A stretch of 64,000 bases of DNA from Labrenzia sp. VG12 (GCF_002237595.1 NZ_CP022529.1:2232001-2296000); one strand, 5' to 3'; counted from the stretch's first letter, positions 41,970 through 50,718 are shown. Program-made: numbers and translations. The notes: a model not told the origin generated them from the sequence alone.

Positions 41970-43109
41970 TCAGGCAGCTGCTGCGTCCTTGACCTGTTCC
42001 AGCGCAACCTTCGGGTCGACATAGTCGTAGCCAAGCGCGGTCGCGACAGCTTCGCAGGTGACCTGGCCGCCGATGACGTTCAGGCCCGGCAGGAATTGCG
42101 GGTCGTCGAGCAGCGCCTTCTTGGCTCCCTTGTCGGCAAGGGCGAGCGCAAACGGCAGCGTGGCGTTGTTGAGCGCATAGGTGGAGGTCTTCGGAACCGC
42201 ACCCGGCATGTTGGCAACGCAGTAATGCACCACATCATCGATGATGTAGGTCGGGTCGGAATGGGTGGTTGCCTTGGAGGTCTCGAAGCAACCGCCCTGG
42301 TCGATGGCGACATCCACCAGAACCGAACCCGGCTTCATGCGGCTGACCAGATCCCTGGAGACCAGTTTCGGAGCTGCTGCACCGGCGACCAGCACGGCAC
42401 CGACAACGACGTCGGCTTCCAGAACGTGTTTTTCGAGCGCCGACTTGGTCGAGTAGACGGTCTTCAGCGCCGGCCCGAACGCAAGAGCAAGTTCGCCAAG
42501 CACGGCTGTGTTGCGGTCAAGGACGGTGACATCTGCACCGAGACCGATCGCCATGGTGATGGCATGGGAGCCGACAACGCCGCCGCCGATCACGACAACC
42601 TTGGCCGGCTCAACGCCCGGCACGCCGCCGATCAGGGTGCCGGAGCCGCCCTGTGCCTTTTCCAGCGCCTTGGCACCGGCAATCACGGACAGGCGTCCGG
42701 CCACCTGGGACATCGGCACCAGCAGCGGCAGTGCGCCGCGGGCATCAACAACCGTCTCATAGGCAATGCAGGTTGCACCGGACTTGACCAGGTCCGCTGT
42801 CTGCTCCGCATCCGGAGCCAGGTGCAGGTAGGTGAAGAGAATGTGGTCCGGACGCAGCATGGCGCGTTCGACAGCCTGCGGCTCCTTGACCTTGACGATC
42901 ATGTTGGCCGCGTCGAACACGTCCTTGGCGGTCGCCAGGATCTTTGCGCCGGCCGCCTCGTAGTCGGCGTCGCTGGCGCCGATGCCGGCACCGGCATTTG
43001 TTTCCACGACAACCTCGTGGCCGTGGGCCACCATTTCATGAACGCTGTCCGGGGTCAGACCGACCCGGTATTCGTGGTTCTTGATTTCCTTCGGCACACC
43101 AATACGCAT
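41970..43109 (-). CDS. ald: Alanine dehydrogenase
   Basis: A 379-residue NAD-dependent enzyme that interconverts alanine with pyruvate and ammonia. It begins MRIGVPKEIKNHEYRVGL, the family signature that includes the substrate-binding Arg; VVVETNAGAGIGASDADY follows, then VKVKEPQAVE with the pyruvate Lys, and the Rossmann motif VVIGGGVVGSHAI (about 170-182). The end of the protein carries LNNATLPFALALADKG. The start at 43109 has AGAGGAGA upstream. It diverges from an Lrp-type regulator, a standard arrangement for alanine-inducible ald. Confidence 0.96.
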   Translation of the reverse strand: MRIGVPKEIKNHEYRVGLTPDSVHEMVAHGHEVVVETNAGAGIGASDADYEAAGAKILATAKDVFDAANMIVKVKEPQAVERAMLRPDHILFTYLHLAPDAEQTADLVKSGATCIAYETVVDARGALPLLVPMSQVAGRLSVIAGAKALEKAQGGSGTLIGGVPGVEPAKVVVIGGGVVGSHAITMAIGLGADVTVLDRNTAVLGELALAFGPALKTVYSTKSALEKHVLEADVVVGAVLVAGAAAPKLVSRDLVSRMKPGSVLVDVAIDQGGCFETSKATTHSDPTYIIDDVVHYCVANMPGAVPKTSTYALNNATLPFALALADKGAKKALLDDPQFLPGLNVIGGQVTCEAVATALGYDYVDPKVALEQVKDAAAA

Positions 43110-43242
43110 CTTCCCGTCTCCTCTGGAAGCATTTTGATTGCCGATGAGTCTACGCCCGATTGCCTCGAATGTGCTTGCGTTCCGCGCCTCAGCGATCGCC
43201 CTTGACGCAATTTTCTTGCGCCAGTTGGACAAAAGCTCAAAT

Positions 43243-43276
43243 ATATTGCTAGGTATGATCTCAATGCCAGCAATAT
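43243..43276. promoter_or_regulatory. Inverted repeat in the ald/Lrp divergent promoter region
   Basis: ATATTGCT (43243-43250) and AGCAATAT (43269-43276) are exact inverted arms separated by 18 bases, ending 15 bases before the regulator start. This is a plausible site for the Lrp-type regulator acting on both genes. Confidence 0.6.
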
Positions 43277-43291
43277 GTGCGGTGCAACATA

Positions 43292-43759
43292 ATGAAACTC
43301 GATCGCCTCGACCGGAAAATCCTAAGTACCCTGCAAAGCGACGGCCGCATTGCCAATGCCGATCTTGCCGAAAAGGTCGGCCTGTCGGCCTCCGCCTGCC
43401 TCAGGCGCATGCGCGCCCTGGAGGAAGCCGGCATCATCGACAAGTATGTCGCGCTTCTGGACCAGAAGAAGCTCGGCCGGCACATGGATGTTTTTGTCGA
43501 GATCTCGCTTACCGGCCAGTCCAAGGAGACGCTGGAGAATTTCGAGCGCGCCGTCGCCCGGTCCGACGAGATCATGGAGTGTTTCCTGATGGCCGGCGAT
43601 GCCGACTACATCCTCCGTCTTTCCGCGCGGGACCCGATCGATTTCGAACGCATCCACCGCGATCATCTCGCACAGCTCCCCGGCGTTCTCAGGATGAAAT
43701 CCTCCTTTGCCATTCGCCCGATCGTCAAGCGGACGGCGATCCCGCTGGAGGGCGACTAG
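43292..43759 (+). CDS. Lrp/AsnC-family regulator, probable activator of ald
   Basis: A 155-residue regulator with an N-terminal winged helix-turn-helix (LDRKILSTLQSDGRIANADL and KVGLSASACLRRMRALEEAG, about residues 5-50) and a C-terminal RAM ligand-binding domain (VFVEISLTGQ, MAGDADYILRL). It diverges from ald across 180 bases containing an inverted repeat. By analogy with AldR-type regulators it should respond to alanine and control ald. The ATG at 43292 begins at the usual MKLDRLD. Confidence 0.9.
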   Translation: MKLDRLDRKILSTLQSDGRIANADLAEKVGLSASACLRRMRALEEAGIIDKYVALLDQKKLGRHMDVFVEISLTGQSKETLENFERAVARSDEIMECFLMAGDADYILRLSARDPIDFERIHRDHLAQLPGVLRMKSSFAIRPIVKRTAIPLEGD

Positions 43760-43872
43760 GATTGTTCCGCGCAACGCTCCGGCAAACGTGCAAGAACAGT
43801 CGACGTTCACCGCAACCCCCGCTATAGTCCGCCTCCGTTCATGGAATTGGCTTTTTTAAGGAACCGCCTCCG

Positions 43873-44763
43873 GTGACCCACACGATCACCCGCTTTCTCG
43901 ACACAACCTATCAGCTTGCAGAATGTCCAACCTGGGATGACCGGGCCAACCGCCTGCTCTGGGCCGACATTCAGGGCCGCTCCATCCAGTCGATGGACTG
44001 GGCAAGCCGCAAGATCAGCACTTTCCATTTCGACAATGAGGTCGGTTCCTTCGGCCTGACGGATGATGACAGGCTGATTGTCAGTGTCTGGGACAAGATC
44101 CTTCTGTTCGATCCGGCAACTGAAAAAAGCGAAATCCTGGCCGAGGTTCAGGCGGACGAACCACGCACCCGCCTCAACGATGGCAAGGTCGGGCCGGATG
44201 GTGCCTTCTGGGTCGGCACGATGGACACCAGCTCACCGCGTGAGCCGATTGCCGGTCTCTACCGGATCGACGCCAGCGGCGACGTCGCTGAAATCCGCGA
44301 CGAACTGCAATGTTCGAATGGTCTCGCATGGACCCCGGACGGGGCCTACATGTATCATTCCGACACCTCGCCCGGCTGGATCGAATGTTACGGCTTCGAC
44401 CCGGCCAGCGGTGCGCTCGGCTCGAAAATGCTTTACGCCCAGCAGACCAACGAAACCGGCCGCCCGGATGGCGCCACTGTCGACACCGACGGCAACTACT
44501 GGAGCGCCGGTGTTTCGGCGGGCGTTCTCAATTGTTTTTCGCCGGATGGCAATCTCCTGGAAGCCATCAAGCTGCCTGTCGACAAGCCGACCATGCCCTG
44601 CTTCTGCGGACCCGATCTCGATCAGCTGATCGTCACCAGCATCAAGCAGCCTGCTGATCCGACAACCATGGACCCCGACACGCTCTCCGGCGGCCTTTTT
44701 CTGGTCGAAGGCCACGGCCGGACAGGCCTGAAGAGCTATCGGTTCAAAACGTCGGGTGCCTAG
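43873..44763 (+). CDS. SMP-30/gluconolactonase-family lactonase
   Basis: A 296-residue six-bladed beta-propeller hydrolase that opens sugar lactones. Metal ligands expected in the family are visible: Glu in AECPTWDD (about residue 17), Asn in RLNDGKVGPDGAFWVGTMD (about 101), Asn in CSNGLAWTPDG (about 149) and Asp in GRPDGATVDTDGNYW (about 200). The GTG start lies behind AAGGA. No pgl gene is seen next to zwf, so this enzyme could in principle hydrolyse a phosphorylated or free aldonolactone, but nothing in the immediate context fixes the substrate. Confidence 0.9.
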   Translation: MTHTITRFLDTTYQLAECPTWDDRANRLLWADIQGRSIQSMDWASRKISTFHFDNEVGSFGLTDDDRLIVSVWDKILLFDPATEKSEILAEVQADEPRTRLNDGKVGPDGAFWVGTMDTSSPREPIAGLYRIDASGDVAEIRDELQCSNGLAWTPDGAYMYHSDTSPGWIECYGFDPASGALGSKMLYAQQTNETGRPDGATVDTDGNYWSAGVSAGVLNCFSPDGNLLEAIKLPVDKPTMPCFCGPDLDQLIVTSIKQPADPTTMDPDTLSGGLFLVEGHGRTGLKSYRFKTSGA

Positions 44764-44792
44764 AGCCAGGGCGATGCATGTCGCTTGCCGTG

Positions 44793-45020
44793 TTATCCTT
44801 CCGTCCTGCGGCAGGATTTCATAGCCTCGATAATCTGCTTTGCCTTGACTCCCCGCACCTGGATCTTGGTCTCGCCGATGAGATGCACGACCGCGGTCTC
44901 CCCGATGGCTGATTGTTCATCATAGATGCGAACGGATTGATTTTCCGGGATCAGGACCGCCATGGATCCGCCTTCAACGCTGAGCAGGATCGAGGACGCC
45001 ACCAAGGTGCAAATCATCAT
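44793..45020 (-). CDS. Small hypothetical protein
   Basis: A 75-residue protein with a hydrophobic start (MMICTLVASSILLSVEGG) and a soluble rest containing TAVVHLIGETKIQVRGVKAK. The GGGGAGA just before the tandem ATGs supports translation. It lies 31 bases downstream of the repeat-protein gene on the same strand. I recognise no family. Confidence 0.6.
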   Translation of the reverse strand: MMICTLVASSILLSVEGGSMAVLIPENQSVRIYDEQSAIGETAVVHLIGETKIQVRGVKAKQIIEAMKSCRRTEG

Positions 45021-45051
45021 GTTCTCCCCGCTTGGCTAGGCGAATAAACCG

Positions 45052-45639
45052 TCAATACCGGCAACCGCGGACCCGCACCGGTTTCCAGACGGTCTGCGCC
45101 GGCTGCACAAGAACCTGTCGACTGACGGTCCGGTAGACCGCCGGCTTATGCACCCGGTGACTGGTTGCCGGCTGAACCAGGACCTTTTCCCGGACGGTGC
45201 TGTAGATCGCCGGCTGGCGGACGGCCACTTTCGAGGCCGGCTGCACGAGAACCTTTTGACTGACGGTCCTGTAGACGGCCGGGTGCTGCACCTTGCACAG
45301 GATCTTGCGGCCCTTGATCATGCGATATTCCCACCCGACGCTGGCCTGCTGAACCAGAACCTGGCTTTGCCGGGTCTGGTACACAGCGGGCGTTTTCCGG
45401 TAGCTGACACGCTCCGCCTGCACAAGCACCCGCTTTGTCCGGTAACTGTAGACGGCCGGCTTCTGCACCACATAGCTGGACGCGGGTTGCACAAGAACTT
45501 TTTGATGCACGGTTCGATAGACCGCCGGGACAGTCGCCTGTTCATAGCAGGACAAGGCCTGACCGCCTGCCACAACCGAAGAACTGAGAACCGGCGTGAG
45601 AACCAGCGCTATGGCCGCGCTCCAGAACCTGTGACGCAT
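45052..45639 (-). CDS. Secreted repeat protein (PAVYRTV-KVLVQPAS repeats)
   Basis: A 195-residue protein with a signal peptide (about residues 1-25, ending SVVAGG). Almost the whole mature chain consists of six repeats of 22-36 residues of the form PAVYRTV.QKVLVQPAS followed by a basic linker. The repeats begin near residues 37, 61, 84, 120, 143 and 166. It is rich in Val, Tyr, Gln, Lys and Arg and has very few acidic residues, giving a strongly basic beta-strand-like repeat. An envelope or surface role is likely. The ATG at 45639 follows GGGGGA by 9 bases. A small gene follows on the same strand. Confidence 0.8.
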   Translation of the reverse strand: MRHRFWSAAIALVLTPVLSSSVVAGGQALSCYEQATVPAVYRTVHQKVLVQPASSYVVQKPAVYSYRTKRVLVQAERVSYRKTPAVYQTRQSQVLVQQASVGWEYRMIKGRKILCKVQHPAVYRTVSQKVLVQPASKVAVRQPAIYSTVREKVLVQPATSHRVHKPAVYRTVSRQVLVQPAQTVWKPVRVRGCRY

Positions 45640-45732
45640 CAACTTATCCCCCAGTCTGGTGCAGAAATACGCTCTGCACCCCTGACTTTAGGGAAGATGC
45701 TCAGGGGGTTAAAGCGAAAAAGTTAACAACCG

Positions 45733-46563
45733 TTAAGAAACGGCTTCACGGTCACCTGCCTCATCGACCTCAACGCTCGCGCCTTTTTCATAGTCGGTGT
45801 CTTCGTTGATGATGTGTCGGGCTTCCTCGGGAACCCAGGCCCCCCAGCGCGGCTGCAGCTGGTGATCGACGGAGACCCGGTCATCAAAGACGAAACACTC
45901 CCCCTTCCAGAGACTGTTTTCCTGCGGAACCTTCTCCAGGTAGTTCAGAATGCCGCCTTCCAGGTGATAGACGTCCTCAAAGCCGTTTTTCAGCATCCAG
46001 GCGGTTGCCTTTTCGCAGCGGATGCCGCCGGTGCAGAACATCGCGACCTTGGGCCTTTTCTTCAGGTCGTCCTGGCCCTCCACCCAGTCGGGAAAGTCGC
46101 GAAACGCCTGCGTTTCCGGGTTGAGCGCCCGTTCAAAGGTGCCGAAGGCGAATTCGTAGTCGTTGCGGGTGTCGATCACCACCACGTCCGGATCGGATAT
46201 CAACGCATTCCAGTCTTCCGGCTTGACATATTCACCGACGATTTCGTTCGGATCGATGCCATCGACGGCCAGACGCACGATTTCCTGCTTCAACCGAACT
46301 TTCATGCGCTTGAACACGTGCCGATGTGTCCACGCCTCCTTGTGCGTCAGGTCTTTCAGGCGCGGGTCGGCCCGCAGATGCGCCAACACCTCGCGCACGC
46401 CTGCTTCCGGTCCGCAGATCGTGCCGTTGATCCCTTCCTGCGCCAGAAGCAGGCTGCCGCGCACATCCCTCGCCTTGCAATAGGCCTTGAGCGGGTCCCG
46501 CATCGCCTCGAAATCGTCGAGCGGCGTGAACAGGTAGAGGGCGGCAACGAGAAAGTCGTTCAT
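45733..46563 (-). CDS. trhO: tRNA uridine(34) hydroxylase (rhodanese-like)
   Basis: A 276-residue protein of the TrhO/YceA family, which hydroxylates U34 of certain tRNAs using oxygen and prephenate-derived chemistry. An N-terminal acylphosphatase-like part (LLLAQEGINGTICGP, about 38-52) precedes the rhodanese domain with VIDTRNDYEFAFGTF and the active Cys loop MFCTGGIRCEKATAW (about 176-190). The start at 46563 gives the usual N-terminus MNDFLVAALY, although the ribosome site is weak. It is monocistronic. Confidence 0.93.
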   Translation of the reverse strand: MNDFLVAALYLFTPLDDFEAMRDPLKAYCKARDVRGSLLLAQEGINGTICGPEAGVREVLAHLRADPRLKDLTHKEAWTHRHVFKRMKVRLKQEIVRLAVDGIDPNEIVGEYVKPEDWNALISDPDVVVIDTRNDYEFAFGTFERALNPETQAFRDFPDWVEGQDDLKKRPKVAMFCTGGIRCEKATAWMLKNGFEDVYHLEGGILNYLEKVPQENSLWKGECFVFDDRVSVDHQLQPRWGAWVPEEARHIINEDTDYEKGASVEVDEAGDREAVS

Positions 46564-46587
46564 CGGTCTTGTTCTTTTTCTGGACAA

Positions 46588-46903
46588 AGTGCCGGACGGG
46601 CTGGCCTGACGGCCAAGCGCACATTGGGTCCGGGCGGTTGGCGCTCTCTATACAGAATGTCGCCCCTACCTGCAAAGTCCGCAGTTTATCGGATGCACCC
46701 TTCCCGCCCCCGCAACACTGGGCCTGTCTGGAATTCTCCGCTCATATGCCATGTCACAACCGCCACCCTCGTCAAAAGTGCATATACCCACAGTTGATTA
46801 CAGCCGGAAAATGCACCCCTTCTTTAAGGATCTTTAAGCCTGCGGGGATAGCGTTGTCCGACAAACGCGACTCAGGTCGCACCAGGAAGCGGGCAATGGT
46901 GGG
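46588..46903. other. Intergenic region between trhO and the PAS gene, no gene seen
   Basis: About 315 bases between divergent genes. It should contain both promoters. A direct-looking CTTTAAGGAT/CTTTAAGC pair near 46815-46835 was noted, but no defined operator. Confidence 0.4.
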
Positions 46904-47431
46904 ATGACACATTACAAGGTTCAGCCAACCGGGGTTGAGCGGTTTTTCTCTGAACGGGACCTGATCGTCTCCAAGACCGACACACGCGGGCGCATCACCT
47001 ACGCGAACAACGTGTTCCGGGAGATTGCTGGCTTTGACGGCAAGGCGCTGGAAAATGCACCGCATAGCCTGATCCGTCATCCTGACATGCCGCGATGCGT
47101 GTTCAAGCTTCTCTGGGACACGATCGAAGCCGGCGGCGAGATCTTTGCCTACGTGATCAACATGTCTGCCAACGGCGACCACTATTGGGTTCTGGCGCAT
47201 GTCACGCCGAGTTTTGACGAGAACGGCGCCATCATTGGCTATCACTCAAACCGGCGGGTTCCCAACCGGCGGATTGTCGACGACGTCATCACGCCGCTTT
47301 ACGCCCAGCTTCTTCAGACCGAACAGACCGCGGACAACCGGAAAGCCGGCATGCAAGCCGGTCACGATCAACTGGTCTCTCTTCTACAATCCAAAGGCGT
47401 GAGTTATGACGAGCTCATTCACACTCTCTAA
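46904..47431 (+). CDS. PAS-domain sensor protein (Aer-like N-terminal module)
   Basis: A 175-residue soluble protein. The PAS domain (about residues 18-125) has the features of the aerotaxis sensor Aer: LIVSKTDTRGRITYANNVFR, HSLIRHPDMPRCVFKLLWDT and GDHYWVLAHVTPSFDENGAI, where the RHPDMP stretch is the FAD-binding region. A helical tail (about 130-175) follows. It has no HAMP or signalling domain. The chemoreceptor gene that starts inside its last 26 bases supplies those, so the pair looks like an Aer split over two proteins. Confidence 0.85.
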   Translation: MTHYKVQPTGVERFFSERDLIVSKTDTRGRITYANNVFREIAGFDGKALENAPHSLIRHPDMPRCVFKLLWDTIEAGGEIFAYVINMSANGDHYWVLAHVTPSFDENGAIIGYHSNRRVPNRRIVDDVITPLYAQLLQTEQTADNRKAGMQAGHDQLVSLLQSKGVSYDELIHTL

Positions 47432-48743
47432 CGCTGTTCTTGGCGCCGCCCTCGCCGCGCTTGCCGGACTTGGCGCCAGTGTCTGCGCACTTGCCGGCTG
47501 GCCTCTCGCAGCAGCACTCATGTCCGGTCTCACCGCCCTTTCAGCGCTGTTTGCGGTTCTGGCCGTGCAACGCTCCAGGAAGGGCCTTGTTGCGGCATCA
47601 AAAGTCTGCAGCGAGGTCGGCTGGGGAAACTTCGAAGCCCGCGCCAAGGACTATGCCGAGCATGGTGACATTCGAGAGTTGATGATCGCCATGAACCACA
47701 TGATCGACCGGACGGACGCCTTTATGCGTGAAGCCGCCGCCTCGATGACTGCCATTCAGAACAATCAGTATTACCGCCGGATCCAGCCAGGCGGCCTCAA
47801 TGGCAGCTATCTGCAAAACGCCGGCATCATGAACGATGCCATTGAAACAATCAAAGGCCGCGTGGGCGCTTTCCGGGAGTCCACGGATTCCTTTGAAAAC
47901 CAGATCAGCCAGATCGCAGACAGCCTGCTGTCCTCTGCCAACAGCATGACGGGAACCGCCGGCGAAATGGAGGCTTGTGCACAGTCCAACGCCCAGGTCG
48001 TGACAGCCATCGCGGACGCCGCCGGTCTGACATCCGACAACGTCAATGCCGCTGCCGAGGCCGCCGACCACCTGTCGCAATCCACGACCGCAATCAGCGG
48101 CCAGATCAGCCGGTCCATCGAGATTGCCCGCGAAGCAGTCGACCAGGTTGCACAGGGGCAGGACAAGGCCAACAGCCTGAAAACCTCTGCGGAAGCCATC
48201 GGAGAGATCATCAGCCTGATCTCCTCTATTGCCGATCAGACCAACCTGCTCGCATTGAATGCCACGATCGAGGCCGCAAGAGCCGGCGAAATGGGCAAGG
48301 GCTTTGCCGTCGTCGCCGCAGAGGTCAAGGAACTGGCGAACCAGACCGCGAAGGCGACCCAGGAAATCACTCAGTCGCTGGAGGAAGTCGACACGGCCAG
48401 CCGCGAAACAGCGGAATCCTTCGACACCATTTCCCAGACCATCACCGAGATCGAGACGATCACCGGCATGATTTCGGCGGCTGCGGAAAAACAGGCCGAG
48501 GCCACGCAGGCCATTCAGGACAACGTCTCCAACACGGTGAAATGCACGACGGACGTCACCGATACAGTCGACGGTGTTGCCGAAAACGCGGCGACCACCC
48601 AGGCTGCCTCGAAGACCGTCCTGAGTTCAGCGGAAACCATGAGTGCCAATGCCGGCCAGCTGACGGATGCCGTTGCCGCCTTCTTCCGGTCCCTGAAGAA
48701 AGGCCCGCTTGAGCAACAGGACGAACACGGGCGCGCGGCCTGA
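47406..48743 (+). CDS. Methyl-accepting chemotaxis protein without its own sensor domain
   Basis: A 445-residue chemoreceptor. Two hydrophobic helices at the N-terminus (about residues 8-28 and 32-52) are joined by a very short turn, leaving almost no periplasmic domain, as in Aer. A HAMP-like region follows, then the signalling coiled coil. The conserved hairpin tip reads DQTNLLALNATIEAARAGE (about 278-296) and is followed by GKGFAVVAAEVKELA. The coding frame overlaps the upstream PAS gene by 26 bases. It probably receives the redox or oxygen signal from the PAS protein and passes it to CheA/CheW. Confidence 0.88.
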   Translation: MTSSFTLSNAVLGAALAALAGLGASVCALAGWPLAAALMSGLTALSALFAVLAVQRSRKGLVAASKVCSEVGWGNFEARAKDYAEHGDIRELMIAMNHMIDRTDAFMREAAASMTAIQNNQYYRRIQPGGLNGSYLQNAGIMNDAIETIKGRVGAFRESTDSFENQISQIADSLLSSANSMTGTAGEMEACAQSNAQVVTAIADAAGLTSDNVNAAAEAADHLSQSTTAISGQISRSIEIAREAVDQVAQGQDKANSLKTSAEAIGEIISLISSIADQTNLLALNATIEAARAGEMGKGFAVVAAEVKELANQTAKATQEITQSLEEVDTASRETAESFDTISQTITEIETITGMISAAAEKQAEATQAIQDNVSNTVKCTTDVTDTVDGVAENAATTQAASKTVLSSAETMSANAGQLTDAVAAFFRSLKKGPLEQQDEHGRAA

Positions 48744-48867
48744 TCCGCTGCCGCCCCACACCGCCCTGACAGCATTTCTGACCATTCTGCCGCCAACCGG
48801 CATTTTTCTGCGATTCCGGTCTTGATCTTGGCTGAGAAGACGATAGTTAAAACTGGCAAATCGCCAG

Positions 48868-48882
48868 AAAAATCGATATTAT
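48868..48882. promoter_or_regulatory. Shared operator, site 1 (upstream of the GntR gene)
   Basis: AAAAATCGATATTAT, 6 bases before the GntR start codon. The same 15-mer occurs in reverse at 55915-55929, and 14 of its bases recur at 57893-57906. It probably mediates autoregulation. Confidence 0.7.
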
Positions 48883-48888
48883 CAGCCC

Positions 48889-49569
48889 ATGAGCATTCAA
48901 CCGCATCTCGACCCCGCCCAGGAACCTTCCGCCACCCAACGAGCCTATCTGGCGATCAGACGGATGATCCTGGTCGGCGAACTGGCACCGGGTGAAAAAC
49001 TCAAGATCGAGAACCTGCGCAAGATCCTCGATATGGGTGGTTCGCCGATCCGGGAAGCCCTGACGCTGCTGGTGTCGGACCTGCTTGTGGAGCGGCTTGA
49101 CCAGCGGGGGTTCCGGGCCGCGGAAATCAGCCCGCAGAACTTTTCCGAAATCCTGAAACTGCGATGCCAGCTGGAGGAAATGGCGCTGCGGGAGAGCCTG
49201 GAAAACGCCGACCACGCCTGGGAAGACCGGCTGGTGATCAGCCACCACCGGATGATGCGCGAACCCCGTGCGAACGTGGAGCGCTTCGAAGAGCTGCACA
49301 AGGCCTTCCACATGAACCTGATCAGTGCCTGCCACTCACCGGTGCTGTTGAAGTTCTGCAACCAGCTCTACGACCTCAACATTCGGTATCGCTATCTCGC
49401 CGGCAAGGCCCTGAACTACTCCAAGCGCGACATCGGCAAGGAGCACACGGACATCATGAATGCGGCCGTCGACCGTGACATCGAAACCGCCTGCCACCTG
49501 CTGCTCGACCACTACCGCAACACCGGTGCGTTCCTGGAAAAGCATTTTGTGGCGGAAGCTGCGGAGTAG
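48889..49569 (+). CDS. GntR-family (FCD) transcriptional regulator
   Basis: A 226-residue regulator with an N-terminal winged helix (about residues 15-75: LAPGEKLKIENLRKILDMGG, then SPIREALTLLVSDLLVE) and a C-terminal all-helical FCD domain (about 85-215) that contains the metal-site residues LRCQLEEMALR, FHMNLISACHS and HTDIMNAAVDRD. FCD regulators commonly sense carboxylic acids of catabolic pathways. It lies 270 bases from the convergent end of the dioxygenase operon. The shared AAAATCGATATTAT motif upstream of it and of the divergent operons suggests it is their regulator. Confidence 0.9.
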   Translation: MSIQPHLDPAQEPSATQRAYLAIRRMILVGELAPGEKLKIENLRKILDMGGSPIREALTLLVSDLLVERLDQRGFRAAEISPQNFSEILKLRCQLEEMALRESLENADHAWEDRLVISHHRMMREPRANVERFEELHKAFHMNLISACHSPVLLKFCNQLYDLNIRYRYLAGKALNYSKRDIGKEHTDIMNAAVDRDIETACHLLLDHYRNTGAFLEKHFVAEAAE

Positions 49570-49595
49570 CCGCGAGGCGCGCAATCTCGCCTCAA

Positions 49596-49723
49596 TTGCC
49601 ATCCCGGCCGGAGCGCAGCGGAGAGCCGGGACCCAGTAAACGCGAGCGCCGATTGTTTTGCTTCCAGCGGCACGGCGTACTGGATCCCGGTCTTGAAGCT
49701 TGCGCTTCAAACCGGGATGACAA
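49596..49723. repeat. Inverted pair of REP-like elements
   Basis: Left element 49596-49638 (TTGCCATCCCGG ... GGGACCCAGTA) and right element 49678-49723 (TACTGGATCCCGG ... CCGGGATGACAA) face each other across 39 bases. They share the ends of the elements at 10.3-10.8 kb and 20.2-20.4 kb. They fill the space between the convergent GntR and dioxygenase genes, and each can form a hairpin that could act as a transcription boundary. Confidence 0.88.
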
Positions 49724-49839
49724 TCGATGGAACGCGGTCTCCAAATGACCTTTTCAAGGTCATCCCGGACGACGTGAAGCGACGGTTCCGGAAGGACGAA
49801 GGGCAGGTTCAGGGAGACAAGGAGAGCTGGCCCCTCCCC

Positions 49840-50709
49840 TCATTCCCTGACCAGCACCAGATCGAAGGCCGCTTTGAGCCACGGCCCGTCCACCTGGCCT
49901 GAGAGCTCGAAACCGTTCTCCGGAAAGGTCCCCGCCGGCTGCTCGACATAGGTCATGACCAGATCGTCGCGCACACCGAAGACCGTGTCCTGATCGAGGT
50001 AAGGATCGTCGTCCGGGAAGATTTCCGTCACCAGGGTGCGATAGCCCGGGGCCTTGACGATGTAGTGCAGGTGGGAAGGCCGCCAGGGATGGCGCCCGCT
50101 GGCATTCAGGATATCGCCGACCGGTCCGTCGCTCGGCACCGTGTAACAGACCGGCTTGACCGAGGTGAAGGCATAGCGCCCGTCCTTGCCGGTCGTCTGG
50201 ATGCCGTGGAAGGAATAGGTATCCTGGTCCGGGTCCTGGCTGGAATACATGCCGTTGGGGGCCGTCTGCCAGATATCCAGCTCCGCGCCTTCGATCGGAT
50301 TGCCGTCCGTGTCGCGGATCGTGCCTTCGGCCAAAAGCACCTGGTCGCCGAAATCCTTGCGCAGGTCACCGCCGATCGGCAGCGGTGGCGCCCCCGTGAT
50401 GTGGAACGGTCCGAGCACGCTGGAACTGGTGCCTTCCGGATGCGAATGCAGCATGTCGACCAGCGAGGACAGGCCGAGCACATCGGACAGGAGCACAAAT
50501 TCGTGCCGCTCGGCATCCGATATATTGCCGGCCCACTCCAGGAATTCGATACCCTTGCGCCATTCCGCGTGGGTGAGATTGGTCTCGCGGGCAAAGTCGT
50601 GCAGATGGGTGACGAGGCTCTTCAGGATTTCCTTCAGCCGCGGATCGGTATCCGGGCCGAAATACCCCATGAAGACGTCGGTGATGTTGTCCTTGGTGAC
50701 GTGACGCAT
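49840..50709 (-). CDS. Intradiol ring-cleavage dioxygenase (hydroxyquinol/catechol type)
   Basis: A 289-residue non-haem iron(III) dioxygenase. The N-terminal dimerisation domain (about residues 1-95) is that of catechol and hydroxyquinol 1,2-dioxygenases. Predicted iron ligands are Tyr in NGMYSSQDPD (about 154), Tyr in VCYTVPSDGPVG (about 188) and the two His of RHPWRPSHLHYIV (about 209-214). The GTSSSVLGPFH segment and size are closest to hydroxyquinol 1,2-dioxygenases, which yield maleylacetate, but the substrate needs testing. It is last in a leftward operon behind a TRAP transporter, 9 bases after dctM. No maleylacetate reductase or muconate cycloisomerase gene is nearby. Confidence 0.88.
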   Translation of the reverse strand: MRHVTKDNITDVFMGYFGPDTDPRLKEILKSLVTHLHDFARETNLTHAEWRKGIEFLEWAGNISDAERHEFVLLSDVLGLSSLVDMLHSHPEGTSSSVLGPFHITGAPPLPIGGDLRKDFGDQVLLAEGTIRDTDGNPIEGAELDIWQTAPNGMYSSQDPDQDTYSFHGIQTTGKDGRYAFTSVKPVCYTVPSDGPVGDILNASGRHPWRPSHLHYIVKAPGYRTLVTEIFPDDDPYLDQDTVFGVRDDLVMTYVEQPAGTFPENGFELSGQVDGPWLKAAFDLVLVRE

Positions 50710-50718
50710 GGAACCCTC

